Source: Dromiciops gliroides
Taxonomy: Eukaryota > Chordata > Mammalia > Microbiotheria > Microbiotheriidae
NCBI RefSeq assembly: GCF_019393635.1
Contig: NC_057863.1
Location: 436,501 to 500,500, forward strand
Length of the DNA: 64,000 nucleotides
Direction of reading: 5' to 3'
How positions within the stretch are numbered: position 1 is the first letter of the stretch; each line of letters begins with the position of its first letter. The position numbers were made by a program, and so were the translations under genes. Positions 32,872 through 43,690 of the stretch are shown here, one piece after another. The notes under the pieces are model-generated. The model was given only the letters and a program-made list of their open reading frames with translations. It was not told the DNA's origin and made no database searches.

Positions 32872-33000
32872 TAGGGTCAGTGTCAGTGTCAGTGTCAGTA
32901 AAACCTTCCTAACAATGAGAACTGTCCCAGAGTGGCCTGGGCTGCCCTGGTGAGTGAGCACTCTCTGTCCCTAGAGGCCTCCACGCTGTGCCCGGAGGTC
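32872..33000 (+). mobile_element. L3/CR1 3' fragment with GTCAGT repeat
   Basis: AAAACCTTCCTAACAATGAG, then CTGTCCCAGAGTGGCCTGGG, is the typical CR1/L3 3' block. It is preceded by a (GTCAGT) hexamer repeated about three times at 32,876-32,899. Confidence 0.6.
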
Positions 33001-33274
33001 TCCTTGTTTTGTGGAAGTTGTAAAGGGAATTCAGGCCAGAGCTTAGATTGGATCCCATGGCCTGTGAAGTCCCATTGGAATTAGGGAAGTTAGGTCAGGG
33101 GCCCCATCTGGCTCACACCTTGTGGAATTCTCTAGCCCCTGGTGTCTCCGGGAGTTGAGGACAGCCAGAGCCTTAGCAGGCAAGATGCCTCATGGAAACT
33201 GCTCATCCTCGGCTCATAACTTCCATCCCCAATAGCTCACTTGCTGCTTGGCAGACTATTGGCTCTGGGGATGT

Positions 33275-33490
33275 GTGAAAGAGACAGACAAGACAGAGGG
33301 GGGGCTGCATGGGGAACAGGCAGAGAGGGACAGGGAGAGAGACAGTGAACACACACAGAGGGTCAGAGACACAGAGAGAGATGGTGAGACACTCAGAGAT
33401 GGGCAGAGACCCACAGAGAACAGAGACACAGAAACAGTGAGAGATGGAGACAGAGATACCCACACAGAGACAGAATCCCAGAGCTGCTCG
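33275..33490. repeat. GAGACA-rich purine tract
   Basis: About 215 bases are rich in GAGAC and ACAGAGA words. The long open frames over it on both strands are repeat artefacts. Confidence 0.85.
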
Positions 33491-34379
33491 ACCCACTGCA
33501 GGGGGGACCCCGACAGCCTTTCCCCATCCCTCCTTTTACTTGCTCCCCTCCTCGGAGCACCTTCTGCTTCTCTGGCCCCTGCCTCAGCCTGAAGATGCTT
33601 CCCTTTCATTCAGCACCATGTTGCCATGGTGACCAAGTTGCTGGCTCCTTCCTCCAGCATCCAGTCACTCCTTTGCTCAGCCTGGGGCTTCCTCACCCCC
33701 ACCGCCCATCCCTGCTCCTCATGGGCACAGCCATCACCAAGGGGCTTTTGGAGGAACACAGGTGCTGTCTGTTCCCACGTCCTCTAGAGTTCCCTGTCTG
33801 GCTCTCTCCTTCTGGTGGTTCCCAGATGGCTGATGCTCATCAGAGGGTTCTCCAGGAAGAGGGTGAGTAATGGGGTAGGGGTTGGGGAGCAGAGCCCAGG
33901 CACAAATAAACCAGGGTCTTGAGTGTGGGATGTCAGAGCTCTGTTCTGTGTTCCAAGTTCTGTTTCTTCCCTTGGTTGAGCTGTTAAAGTGTCTTGGACT
34001 CAAATGCTGTGATTATTAGAGCCCCTTACCTTGGGGCAAACTCTTCACCTGCTTCCCTCCTCCCATCCCCACCCCCTCAAGTGGAACTGAGCTGGCCATG
34101 GCTTTGACAGACTTCTTTTCTTTGAGGAGACATGAGGGTGGGAGGCCCAATGGATCAGGGTTGGCCCCACACCTGGAGAATGGAGCCCTTGAGTCATGGT
34201 GGGCGGGGGCGGTCCCTTCCCGAATCTCCCACACAGCCTCCCCAGCAGGAGGCTCTGGAGACCCTGACAGAATACCTCCATGACACTCACTGTGTCCCAC
34301 AGCAGTCTCTTTCATTTCAGAATAGGGTGGATTGTGAGAGTGTTTGCTGATATGGAACTTAAATCGGTCTCTGTCCATC
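33491..34379. other. Unique sequence, no gene seen
   Basis: Moderately GC-rich, with no recognisable repeat. Short open frames show no conserved motif. Confidence 0.4.
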
Positions 34380-34530
34380 CATTTGGGGCCTCTGGGGCCA
34401 GACAGAACACATCTAATCCACCTGCTTGTGTCCCTTGTTGCCCCAGAGCCTTCTCTTCTCCAGGGTGTGTACCCCTCATGCTCAGCTCTCTTCTCCAGCT
34501 AGCCTTCCCACAGCACGGTCTTGAACAGAC
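34380..34530 (-). mobile_element. L3/CR1 fragment
   Basis: CTCTGGGGCCAGACAGAACA, then CATCTAATCC and GAGCCTTCTCTTCTCCAG, match the antisense CR1/L3 3' region. The remainder is weak. Confidence 0.5.
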
Positions 34531-34719
34531 TTCCCAACTCTTCATTGCCCACAGGAAGGAGGTACTGTCTTTGCCCAGGAGGAGGGCCCTTTGATAGACA
34601 ACTACCCTGAATGCAGGAGGGCTCAGTGGGACCTTTCCCCACCCTCTGGGGTTGAGGGAATGGAGCTGGCTCAGCTCAGTTCTCCTTCCAGGACCAGACA
34701 CCTTAGCACCAGCAGCTGA

Positions 34720-35490
34720 GCCTGAACTATGGTGTTTCTTGTTTGCTGCTTCTCAAAAACAAATTCGGAGCCCATCTTACTGTGTGTGGGTGGAATGTGT
34801 GGTTCTCTGGCACACTCGGCCAAATCTGCATCTCCAGAAATTAGTCAAGGAACTGAATTAAATTTACTGTGGATAGAGGTCAGGGAAACTGTAAGCACTG
34901 GAGTCCCAGCAGGCACTGAGGTAATTGCAGAAATCTTGAACCAGTGTAGGACCCGTGAGGAGGAGAGGCAGAACTGCTTCGAGTCAGTTGTGCTCAGAGA
35001 AACTGCAAACTGAAAGACGGGATAAGCTTCCTAGGCTGCTCACACTAGACTGACTCTTCATACAAGCCACAGACCCACACCATCAGTAGCCTCACTCACA
35101 CCAGCTATGACTTGTTCTCACCAGCCAAAGACTTACATCATTGATAGCTCACTTATACCAGCCACAGGCTCACTCACACTAGCCATAGCCCATAGCAACT
35201 TGTTCTAGGGTCATTTCACACAAGTTACTTTCCTACATTATTCTTTTATGTTTGCTATTCTTGTATATTTGATATACACCTCTTTGAAAACAAGTAAAAC
35301 CCTGTGGATCTCTACTAACTTTTCTCTTTCACACCCCTGGAGTCCACATGTTTCACCATTCCAAACCTTCTTAGACCTCTGCTATCACTAGAAGTTCTAT
35401 CCTAGTCCACTTTTTATGCTTGCTATTCAGGTGGACAAAATAATCGCTTTTTGCAAATTGAATAAAAGTATTGAAATGTAAAAAAAGAGT
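34720..35490 (+). mobile_element. Unclassified retroelement-like segment, possible LTR
   Basis: The segment has degenerate tandem blocks at 35,030-35,190 (variants of CACTCACACCAGCTATGAC), then an AT-rich stretch with an AATAAA-type signal near 35,459 and a short A-run at 35,480. This order resembles an LTR or the tail of a retrocopy. I found no clear terminal repeats or target duplication. Confidence 0.35.
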
Positions 35491-36904
35491 CCAGGGTGGA
35501 GCCCCAGGGTGGAGCCCAGCCATGACATTCGTGGCATTCTTTATTGGATATTAACAGTATTAACAGTATCAAAGTTAATTTTCCTGTCACCTCCAATGAA
35601 GCTCAGGAAGTTGGCTGAAGCCAGGGGCTTTCAGCCTTGATGATCCCCTGGAAGGTCAGGAGGTGGCATCTTTCACCATTGCCTCCCTTGGTATGTTGCC
35701 TGTGCAGCACAGACAGAGGGCCCTGGCTCTGAGCTCAGTTCTTTTGATGCCCACTACCAGATGAGCTGTTCTTTGGGGAACCTCAGTGTCTTTATATCTA
35801 AGGATGGGTGGGGGTGGTTGGCCTCTCAGACACCCCCCCAGCTCTAAATCTTTGATCCCACCTTGTGTTCTGCTGCCAGAAATAGAGGGGTCCCCAGTTC
35901 ACTGCAGCATTTCCTAAGTTGGCCACACCTGCTCCAAGGGACATCCGGACTCCTCTGTATCCACTGGGGGCTGCTGCACATCCCTAGCAGGACTGCCTGA
36001 CCAGAACAGCCACTAAGGGTGGAGTCCTGCTAAAGGACTACTTTGTGAGTTGTCAAGCAGAACCCACCACCCCAGACCCTTTGCCCCTGCATCCTTCCCC
36101 TTTCTCCTTCCTTGTTGGTCAGACCATAGGTGCCCACTCTTATCTTGCTGATTCCTTCTGTTTGCTTGGGGGAGGGGAGCAAGGGGATTCGGGGACGGAA
36201 GGCAGATTTCCAGTCCTATCACACAGTTTTTAAGGACATCTGCTGGGGCAACTACTGGGATTGATGCTATTGGTGAATCTTTTTCAGAAGCCAATGAGTG
36301 CTGACCTCAGATCAGAATTGCTTCCCGTAAAAATGAAGCTGGTTAAGGAGGGGGCAAATCCTCGTCCTTCTGTTCCCTCTATTGGGTTCAGTTCAGGGGG
36401 GAATCCATAGGTCTCCTCAGAAGCTGAAGTTTCTAGAGATGGGCAGATGTACTGTCTGATTAGTTGCTATTCAACCACAGCACTTCAAACCAATGGTTTT
36501 AAGCTAATTTATATCTCAGTAAGAAGTTTCCAAATGGGTCCACTTGGGCGCTAAAAGCATCATAAATCAGCTGTGCACGAGGCAGAACTAACGCAGTGGA
36601 GGTGGGGGGGTGGAGGTGGGGGCACAGCTGTGTGAGCAGGAAGGTTCCTGAAAGCGACCAGTGGACTGGCTGCGTTCGGGGAGGTGCTGAGAACCTTGTT
36701 GGAGTGTATGTCTGCCCTGGGTCCTTCAGAGCTTTGGGTCGCTAAAGCAAATTTTTGACCTCCTGGAGCTCAGAGACCTAGAAAATAAGCCCTTCTCCCC
36801 ACCCCTGCCCGCCCAGCCAAAGTGTTTCCCAATGTGAACCTTGGCCTTTGGTAGAGGCTCCGAGAGGGCTGGTCTTGTCTTCTCCCTCCTCTACCCCTGT
36901 CAGC
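35491..36904. other. Unique sequence, no gene seen
   Basis: No repeat was recognised apart from short G-rich runs near 36,600. A stretch at 36,475-36,620 looks unusually structured for neutral DNA and is raised as a candidate regulatory element. Confidence 0.35.
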
Positions 36905-37350
36905 CATTCTGGAGAGCAATGTGGAATTGTATCCTGAAATCCACTAGGCTTGGCATGCCCTCTGACCCAAACAAATCCCCTCTAGGATAAAGAACAAAGA
37001 AAGCTAGCTGGACTTTCTGAGCCTAAGGGGACCCGTCAGCTGGGGAGTGGCCGAATCAATCCTCCACATGTTGCCAATCTGTAAAACAGAGAGCAGCACC
37101 CACCTCCCAGGGCCGTTGAAGATCAAATGAGTTCATATTTGTAAAGCGTTTTGCAAACCTCACCGGGCTGTCAAAATGTGCACTGCTGTTATGAGCTGCT
37201 GTTACTATTGGACTAACCTAAAGGAGCTCTGGAAAACGGTGTTATTCTACTCAATTATATTAATTACCAGATCAGCCATAGCCTTTGCCCCAGGGAGACC
37301 ACTGCTAGGCATAAACACCCTGAGGGAGCCAAAGACGCATCAGACACATC
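36905..37350 (+). mobile_element. Old L1 fragments with a MIR between
   Basis: Two diverged L1 ORF2 C-terminal pieces (CATTCTGGAGAGCAATGTGG at 36,905 and CACTGCTAGGCATAAACACC near 37,301) surround a MIR 3' half at 37,075-37,215 (GTAAAACAGAGAGCAGCACC, AAGCGTTTTGCAAACC). Confidence 0.5.
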
Positions 37351-37599
37351 CCTCGCTCCCTCCCGTTTTCTCTTCTCTCTTTCTCCCAGTGCCCTCCCTC
37401 TCTCCATGCATCCCATGCAGTCCATTTGTTTTGTGCAGATCTCCACACTTTCTTCTCTGTGAGCAGGTCAGTTCCATACTCAGCTCTTTTTCAGACTGTA
37501 TCTCCAGTGCTTGGGCTTGGGCGGCACACAGCAGGCACTCCATAAATGCTGTTTGAAATCAGCCTGGATTTGATCCGCCCCCCCCCTTTTGTAATTTCT

Positions 37600-37925
37600 C
37601 CATGGAGTTTTCAGTTTTATTTTTTTGAATTGGTTTGTTTCATATCCCTCTTGTTTTGTTCATTGGGGAACTTCCTATTTTTGCAGGAAATCATTCATTT
37701 TCCTTAAAGCCTCCCTTTTGCCAGCACCTAATTGTGTGTGGCAGGCTCTGCTCATTCTTTTCATTTTTGCTCTGCTCATTATGAACAGGCCTTGTTCATT
37801 TTTATTGGGGGTAATTTGATTTTCCTCTCTCTGGTTTTGCTCAGGCTGGCTCAAGGGTTATTGATTTTGTTCATCTTTTCCAAGAACCAGCTTTTGGTTT
37901 GGTTTTTCTCTATAGCATCAGTGGG
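37600..37925 (-). mobile_element. Old L1 ORF2 internal fragment
   Basis: T-rich sequence ending in TTTGTTCATCTTTTCCAAGA and ACCAGCTTTTGGTTTGG, the antisense of an ORF2 region upstream of the RT core. It is strongly diverged. Confidence 0.55.
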
Positions 37926-37929
37926 TCCT

Positions 37930-38036
37930 TAGGGAAGAACTTGAAGGTCATGTAGGCCGGCCCTCTGACTTTACACACGAGGAAACTTAGGCCCACAGAA
38001 TTTGAATGATTTGCCCAAAGTCATTCATCAACCAGT
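37930..38036 (-). mobile_element. MIR SINE, interrupted
   Basis: ACTTTACACACGAGGAAACT and GATTTGCCCAAAGTCATTC are antisense MIR core. The adjoining older sequence resumes after the L1 at 38,396. Confidence 0.6.
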
Positions 38037-38046
38037 CAACAAACAA

Positions 38047-38395
38047 CTTTTTTAAATCATAAGAGTATTTTATTATTTTCTAGTTACATGTAGAGATAGT
38101 TTTGAACATTTGTTTTCATAAGATTTTTAGTTCCAAATTTTTCTCCCTCCCCCCTCCCCAAGACAGCAAGCAGTCTGACATAGGTTATATATGTACAATC
38201 ACATCAAACATATTTCTGCATTAGTCATGCTGTGAAAGAAGAATCAGAACAAAAGGGAGAAATCTCAAAAAAGAAAAACAAAAAAAGTAGAAACAGTCTG
38301 GTTCAATCTGCATCTAGATTCCTCAGTTCTTTTTTCTGGATGTGGAGAGCATTTTCCATCATGAGTCCTTTGGAATTATCTTGGAGCATCATATG
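38047..38395 (-). mobile_element. Very short young L1 3' end
   Basis: Only about 350 bases of the L1 3' end, with its A tail at 38,048-38,075. CAACAAACAA at 38,037-38,046 and 38,396-38,405 is its target duplication. It is severely 5'-truncated. Confidence 0.9.
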
Positions 38396-38405
38396 CAACA
38401 AACAA

Positions 38406-39010
38406 TTATTAAAGTCTCTCCTATGGTCCATGTAGTTGCTAGATTCCAGGCATGTGAAGACAAAAACCAAAACAAACAAACATACAAAAAAACCAAAACT
38501 AAAACCTGAACCCTGTCCTCCAGGACATTACATTCAATCAAAAAAGATAACATATTCTCCTGTAAGCATTTGTTAAACAAATAAAAGGTAGTTTGGGAGG
38601 AATCAGGAAAGCTCTTATGTATGTAGAGAGTGCACTTTGTACTTGGATTTAAGAAAATTAGTCAGGGAATATGTAAAGGTGGGGAAGGAGTGCATTCTGG
38701 GAATTGTGGGCAGAGGCCTGGAGCTGCTGGGTGGAAATTTTTTTTAAAGTTGTCTTTTTTTTTCCTGAGGCAACAAGGGTTAAGTGACATTCCCAAGATC
38801 ACACAGCTAGTATCTGAGGTTGGATCTGAACACAAGTGACCTGATTCTAGGGCCAGTGTTCTATCCACTGCACCACCTAGCTGCCCCTGCTAGATGGAAT
38901 GTTGAGTGTAAGCAACAGAGAGAAGACCAACTTGACTGGACCATAGAGTGTGTACAGGGGAGGCTGGAAAGGTATATTAACCCTGGATTGTGAAGAGCTT
39001 TAAACACCAC
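38406..39010 (-). mobile_element. L2 LINE, interrupted by a SINE
   Basis: Antisense L2 blocks AATTGTGGGCAGAGGCCTGG, ACCATAGAGTGTGTACAGGG and GGATTGTGAAGAGCTTTAAA are in the same order as at 46.3 kb. A SINE splits it at about 38,750-38,886. Confidence 0.65.
38750..38886 (-). mobile_element. CORE-SINE nested in L2
   Basis: A minus-strand copy with a diverged CORE (TTAAGTGACATTCCCAAGAT) and a head ending in CACCTAGCTGCCCC. Near-repeats CTGCTGGGTGGAA and CTGCTAGATGGAA flank it. Confidence 0.85.
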
Positions 39011-39055
39011 GTAAAAAAATTTGTGTTTTTTTCTGTTTTGGTTTTGGTTTTGGTT

Positions 39056-39193
39056 TTTGCGGGGCAATGGGGGTGAAGTGACTTGCTCAGGGTCACACAG
39101 CTAGTAAGTGTCAAGTGTCTGAGGCTGGATTTGAACTCAGGTCCTCCTGAATCCAGGGCCAGTGCTCTATCCACTGCACCACCTAGCTGCCCA
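39056..39193 (-). mobile_element. CORE-SINE
   Basis: A complete minus-strand copy from GCGGGGCAATGGGGG to CACCTAGCTGCCC. Its A tail has become a GGTTTT-rich tract (39,035-39,056), and GTGTTTTCT-like flanks suggest the target duplication. Confidence 0.93.
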
Positions 39194-39313
39194 GTGTTTT
39201 CTAAATTATTTGTGCTAGGCTGTACTTTGTTATATTGTTTGCTACTTATAAGTTAATGGCTATTTACATAATAATGGCTATTGCACCCGTTTTGGCAGTA
39301 ATCATTTATTATT

Positions 39314-39474
39314 TGTGCTTTTTTTTTTTTTTTTTTTAGTGAGGCAATTGGGGTTAAGTGACTTGCCTAGGGTCACACAGCTAGTAAGTGTTAAGTGTCT
39401 GAGGCCGGATTTGAACTCAGGTACTCCTGACTCCAGGGCCGGTGCTCTATCCACTGCGCCATCTAGCTGCCCCT
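39314..39474 (-). mobile_element. CORE-SINE
   Basis: A full copy with a long T-run (its A tail) at 39,319-39,337. The 17-bp duplication AGTAATCATTTATTATT is perfect at 39,297-39,313 and 39,475-39,491. Confidence 0.95.
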
Positions 39475-39629
39475 AGTAATCATTTATTATTAACTAATAT
39501 CATATATACCAGTAAAGTATTGACTCTGTGGCAGCACAAACAAGAGAAAAGCCCCAGAGAGCCAGCATGTGGTCTCAAGGCCTAAGCACTTACATACCCC
39601 TAAGTCAGAGAGCAGAGAGCCAGTGAGGA

Positions 39630-39634
39630 GTGCA

Positions 39635-39677
<43 letters not shown>

Positions 39678-39705
39678 CACACACACACATACACACACAG
39701 AGACA
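39630..39705. repeat. (AG)n/(ACAG)n/(AC)n compound microsatellite
   Basis: AG repeats, then about eight ACAG units, then AC repeats lie in a row. Confidence 0.95.
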
Positions 39706-39733
39706 GAGTAACCCTGGTGTGCCCAGGGATTTT

Positions 39734-39876
39734 TTTTTTTAAGTGAGGCAATTGGGGTTAAGTGACTTGCCCAGGGTCACACAGCTAGTAAGTGTTAAGT
39801 GTCTGAGGCCGGATTTGAATTCAGGTACTCCTGACTCCAGGGCTGGTGCTCTATCCACTGCGCCACCTAGCTGCCC
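39734..39876 (-). mobile_element. CORE-SINE
   Basis: A full copy with T-run 39,732-39,740. A perfect 16-bp duplication TGTGCCCAGGGATTTT occurs at 39,718-39,733 and 39,877-39,892. Confidence 0.95.
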
Positions 39877-40036
39877 TGTGCCCAGGGATTTTATCCCTCT
39901 GAGATAGAGGCAGATCTCCATACATTGATCTAAGCTAATGGGTTATAGCCTCATTCAGTTCCATTGATTGACACGTGGAAATTTATTTTGATTTGGGGAC
40001 CCTACCTTTGGGCTGAGATTAGAAAGCTTTAGGCCC

Positions 40037-40184
40037 AGGTAGCTAGGTGGCAAAGTGGATAAAGCTCCGGCCCTGGATTCAGGAGGACCTGAGTTCAAAT
40101 CTGGCCTCAGACACTTGACACTTACTAGCTGTGTGACCCTGGGCAAGTCACTTAACCCACATTGCCCCGTTAAAAAAAAAAAAA
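40037..40184 (+). mobile_element. CORE-SINE
   Basis: A full plus-strand copy. The A-box-like part is TGGCAAAGTGG and the B-box-like part GAGTTCAAATC, with an A-run at the end. The perfect 16-bp duplication AGAAAGCTTTAGGCCC lies at 40,021-40,036 and 40,185-40,200. Confidence 0.95.
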
Positions 40185-40189
40185 AGAAA

Positions 40190-40639
40190 GCTTTAGGCCC
40201 TCAAGGTTTTTCTGTGTGGGAGGGGCTAATGCCCCTCCCCCTCAGCTTCAGCTTCAGCTGAGCCAAAAAGCCCCATGGGCTGTACAAGATACCAGGTCAG
40301 ACAGCTGGGGGAGAGAGCCCCAGCTCCCTCCACCCTGAGAGAATCTATCCAAGAGATCCCGACCTTGTCCAGGCCGGGCTCTGGTGTAGCCCATGCCGAG
40401 GTCTCAGGCACGCAGCAGGGGCATGAGCCCCTGGAGCCCTGGGTATGGTACACAAGCAATGCTCGAGCATTCCCCCAGCCCCAGGCACAGCCCTGGCTGG
40501 CAGATTAGCTTGGTGTGTATGGGGCACAAAAAAGCCCCGAGATTTGAGTGGAGAGAAGTAAGATATATATAGACCTGGGAGTTAGATGGCAAGGGAGGCC
40601 GGCAGACAAGATTAAGAAGGGAACTGACAAGATTAGAAG

Positions 40640-40698
<59 letters not shown>

Positions 40699-41196
40699 AC
40701 AAGATTAGAACAATGGAGAAGGAGAGGGGCAGCAAAGGCGTCTGAGGGCAGACTGATGGAGCAGAACAGGAGGCAGCGGAGAGCACAGAAGGGGTCAGCA
40801 CAGGGTACAGGCAGAGTTAGTGAAAGGAGCTGAGCAGTGAAAGTGGAACATACCCTAAGGTAAGAGGTGGCAAGGGCCCTTATTGTATTAAAAAAGTTCC
40901 AAGCTCAGCAGGTAGAAAGAGATGCCCAGAACACAGTCAGGTTGTACATTTTATTTCCCTGTATTCATAATTTTAAATTGTATCTCATAAATAAACTCTG
41001 CTTTGATTATTTAGCTAAGAGGCTTCTTAATCTTTTGCTTATCAATTTTGGGAGTGGAGCAGTGTGGTGGAACTTTATAAATGGCCCATATTAAATTAAT
41101 AGCAGTCAGATAGCCAGTTAGTCAAAAGTCCCCAGATTAGTCCTCCAGTAAAATTAGTCCCCCCAAATTAGGCAAGTAAATAAAAATATTTTTACA
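40190..41196 (+). mobile_element. Probable LTR of a third retroviral family, edges uncertain
   Basis: A GA-rich, U3-like part with an (AG)n tract is followed by an AATAAA signal at 40,990-40,995 and a block AGCTAAGAGGCTTCTTAATC. That block is in the same relative place as AAAGAGGCTGTTAATC in the LTR at 17.9-18.8 kb. I could not find TG...CA ends with a 4-bp duplication, so the limits are guesses. It may begin before the SINE at 40,037. Confidence 0.45.
40626..40696. repeat. (AG)n microsatellite
   Basis: A run of about 34 AG units, comparable to the one in the LTR at 18.2 kb. Confidence 0.97.
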
Positions 41197-41384
41197 GACA
41201 TGATTTGGGGTGGGGAAGGGGGGTCCAGAGAGGGTAAATTCCAAAGTTTAGGTGCTTCTTCCCTGAGCTAAACAAAAGAATCAATCTGCATTTCTTTTGA
41301 GGGGGAGACCAACTAAGCTAATGCCTGAATCTTTCCTAGAAACCCATTATTAATAATTATTTTCTCAGAAATTCATGCTTTGAT

Positions 41385-41942
41385 TCTAGAGGTAATAGAG
41401 ACTGCAAGTTTTTAAGGAGGGGAGATGCAGAGTCCCTCCTGACCACTTTGGTGTGAAAGGGGAGATGGTTGGAGCAGGAGAACTAATTAGACGCTATTAC
41501 AAAAGTCCTGGTGGGAGGGGATGGTGGGATGAATTAGGGTGGTTTTGTGAGGGGAGAGAAGGGGAGGATGGGAAAAAGCTGTGTGGAGATGGGTTGGATG
41601 TGTGGGGCAAAGGAGAGGGAGGAATTAGGACATCTCAGAGCTTGTGAATGGGTGACTAGAAGAAATGGCACACTTTTCAAAACTGGAAAAGTTTAGAAGG
41701 GGGTGGGCGGGGGCGGGGAAGATAATGGTTCTTTTGGATATGTTGAGTTTGAGAGGAGGTCTTTTTCAAAAGATGCCATAGATTGGATTTAGGGTTTAGG
41801 GTTAGGCTTGGTGGTGCAGACCAGGACCCAGGAGAGAGACTGAGGCTGGACAGAGATTTGGGAGTCAGCTGCAAAGATGGTATTTAAATGCATGGAAGTT
41901 TATGAGGTTCTTTACAGAGAATGGAGAGAATGAGAAGAGGAC
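41385..41942 (-). mobile_element. L2 LINE, left part
   Basis: Antisense L2 RT-region order: GATATGTTGAGTTTGAGAGG, then CAGGAGAGAGACTGAGGCTG, then TTTGGGAGTCAGCTGCAAAG. It is cut by the L1 at 41,958 and resumes at 43,414. Confidence 0.7.
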
Positions 41943-43100
41943 CCAGGATGGAATCTTTTTTTTTTTCCAGTAAATACTCCTTTATTTAGGGTTTTGAGTT
42001 CCAAATTCTATCCCCCCTTCCCTCCCTCCTCCCTGAGTCGGTAAGCAATCAGATATAGGCCATACATGTGCAATCATGTAAAACATTACCATATCAGCCA
42101 TATTGTACAAGAAAACTTGAATAAAAGAAAAAAATGAAAGAAAGTGAAAAATAGCAGGCTTCCCTATGTGTTCAATCAGTATCAGTTATTTCTTTGGAGG
42201 TGGATAGTATGCTTCATCATGAGTCCTTTGGGATTGTGTTGGATCATTGCATTGCTGAGAATAGTTAAGTCATTCCCAGTTCTTCATCAAACAATATTGC
42301 TGTCTCTGTGCACAGTGTTCTATTGGTTCTGCTCACTTCACTATACATCAGTTCATAGAACTCTTTTCAGGCCTTTCTGAAGTCATTCTGCTTGTTGTTT
42401 CTTAGAGCACAATACTATTCCATCACCATCATATACCACAGCTTATTTAGTTATTCCCCAATTGATTGGCATTCCTTTGATTTCCAGTTCTTAGCCACCA
42501 CAAAAAGAGCTGATATAAATATTTTTGTACAAATAGGCCTTTTTCTCCTTTTGGGGGATGTCTTTTGGATATAAACCTAACAGTGGTATTGCTGGATCAA
42601 TGGGGTATACCCTTTGGGTATAGTTCCAAATTGCTCTCCAGAATGGTTGGATCTTTTCACAACTCCACCAACAGTGGATTAGGGTCCCAGTTTTCTCACA
42701 TCTCCTCCAACATCCAATATTTTCCTTTTTTGTTATATTTATACTCTGAGAGATGTGAAATGATACCTCAGAATTGTTTTAATTTGCATTTCTCTGAGCA
42801 ATAGTGATCTATATAATTTTTTCATATGATTATAGATAGCTTTGATTTCTTTGTCTAAAAACTGTTCATATCCTTTGACCATTTATCAGTTGGGGAATGA
42901 CTTGTATGTTTTATAAATTTGACTCAGTTCTCCATATAATTGAGAAATGAGGCTTTTATCAGAGATACTTGTTTCGAAAATTCTTTCCCAGTTTTCTGCT
43001 TCCTTTATAATATTGGTTACATTCGTTTTGTTTATGCAAAAGTTTTTAATTTTATATAATCAAAATTATCTATTTTACATTTTGTTTTGCTCTCTATATC

Positions 43101-43154
43101 TTCTTCTTCTTCTTCTTCTTCTTCTTCTTCTTCTTCTTCTTCTTCTTCTTCTTC
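43101..43154. repeat. (TTC)n microsatellite grown from a SINE tail
   Basis: About 18 TTC units lie exactly where the A-rich tail of the minus-strand SINE should be. On the SINE strand it reads (GAA)n. Confidence 0.97.
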
Positions 43155-43290
43155 TGGTGAGGCAATTGGGGTTAAATGACTTGCCCAGGGTCACACAGCT
43201 AGTGATCGTTAAGTGTCTGAGGCCGGATCTGAACTTAGGTCCTCCTGAATCCAGTGCCAGTGCTCTATCCACTGTGCCACCTAGCTGCCC
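43105..43290 (-). mobile_element. CORE-SINE nested in L1
   Basis: Body at 43,155-43,290, from GGTGAGGCAATTGGGG to CACCTAGCTGCCC. The 13-bp duplication CTCTATATCTTCT flanks it at 43,092-43,104 and 43,291-43,303. Confidence 0.93.
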
Positions 43291-43413
43291 CTCTATATCT
43301 TCTCTGGTCCTAAATTCTTCCTCTGCCCATAAATCTGACAGACAAATGAATCCATGCTCTCTTAATTTGCTTATGGTTTCACCATTTATGTGTAAACCAT
43401 GTACCTATTTTGA

Positions 43414-43690
43414 CCAGGATGGAATCTTATTGTCTACCCCTAGGTAGATGTGGAATATGAAAGAGGATTCCACAAAAGAGACTGAAGAAGAGTGGTCATA
43501 CAGGGAGAAGAAGAGCTGAGAGACAGTAATATCATAAACACAGAGAGATGAGAAAGGGCACAAGAAGTCTATAGTGTCAAATTTTGCAGAGAGGCCTGGA
43601 AGGATGAGGAATTTCTTTAAAAGGCCATCTGATTTTGCAACTAAGCCATCATTGGTAACTTTGGTGGAACTCATTTCTTCCTTTTTGTGT
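43414..43690 (-). mobile_element. L2 LINE, right part, RT remnant
   Basis: On the minus strand the frame covering 43,405-43,797 includes GLVAKSDGLLKKFLILPGLS and AKFDTIDF, which resemble the L2 reverse-transcriptase segment with the LDLSAAFDTVDH-type catalytic motif. It is degraded, and the first catalytic-motif residues are altered. Confidence 0.7.

Larger units (their letters stand above)
41958..43413 (-). mobile_element. L1, 5'-truncated, inserted into L2
   Basis: A 1.46-kb L1 with T-run tail at 41,957-41,968, 3' UTR and ORF2 C-terminal part. The 15-bp duplication CCAGGATGGAATCTT is perfect at 41,943-41,957 and 43,414-43,428. ORF2 frames are broken. It carries a nested SINE at 43,105. Confidence 0.95.

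Noticed and set aside
33203-33609. Ser/Val- and Glu/Arg-rich frames on both strands
   Set aside because: They come from the GAGACA-rich repeat.
41785-41806. Telomere-like TTTAGGGTTTAGGGTTAGG
   Set aside because: Fewer than three units, one of them irregular, inside an L2 copy. It is too short for an interstitial telomere site.
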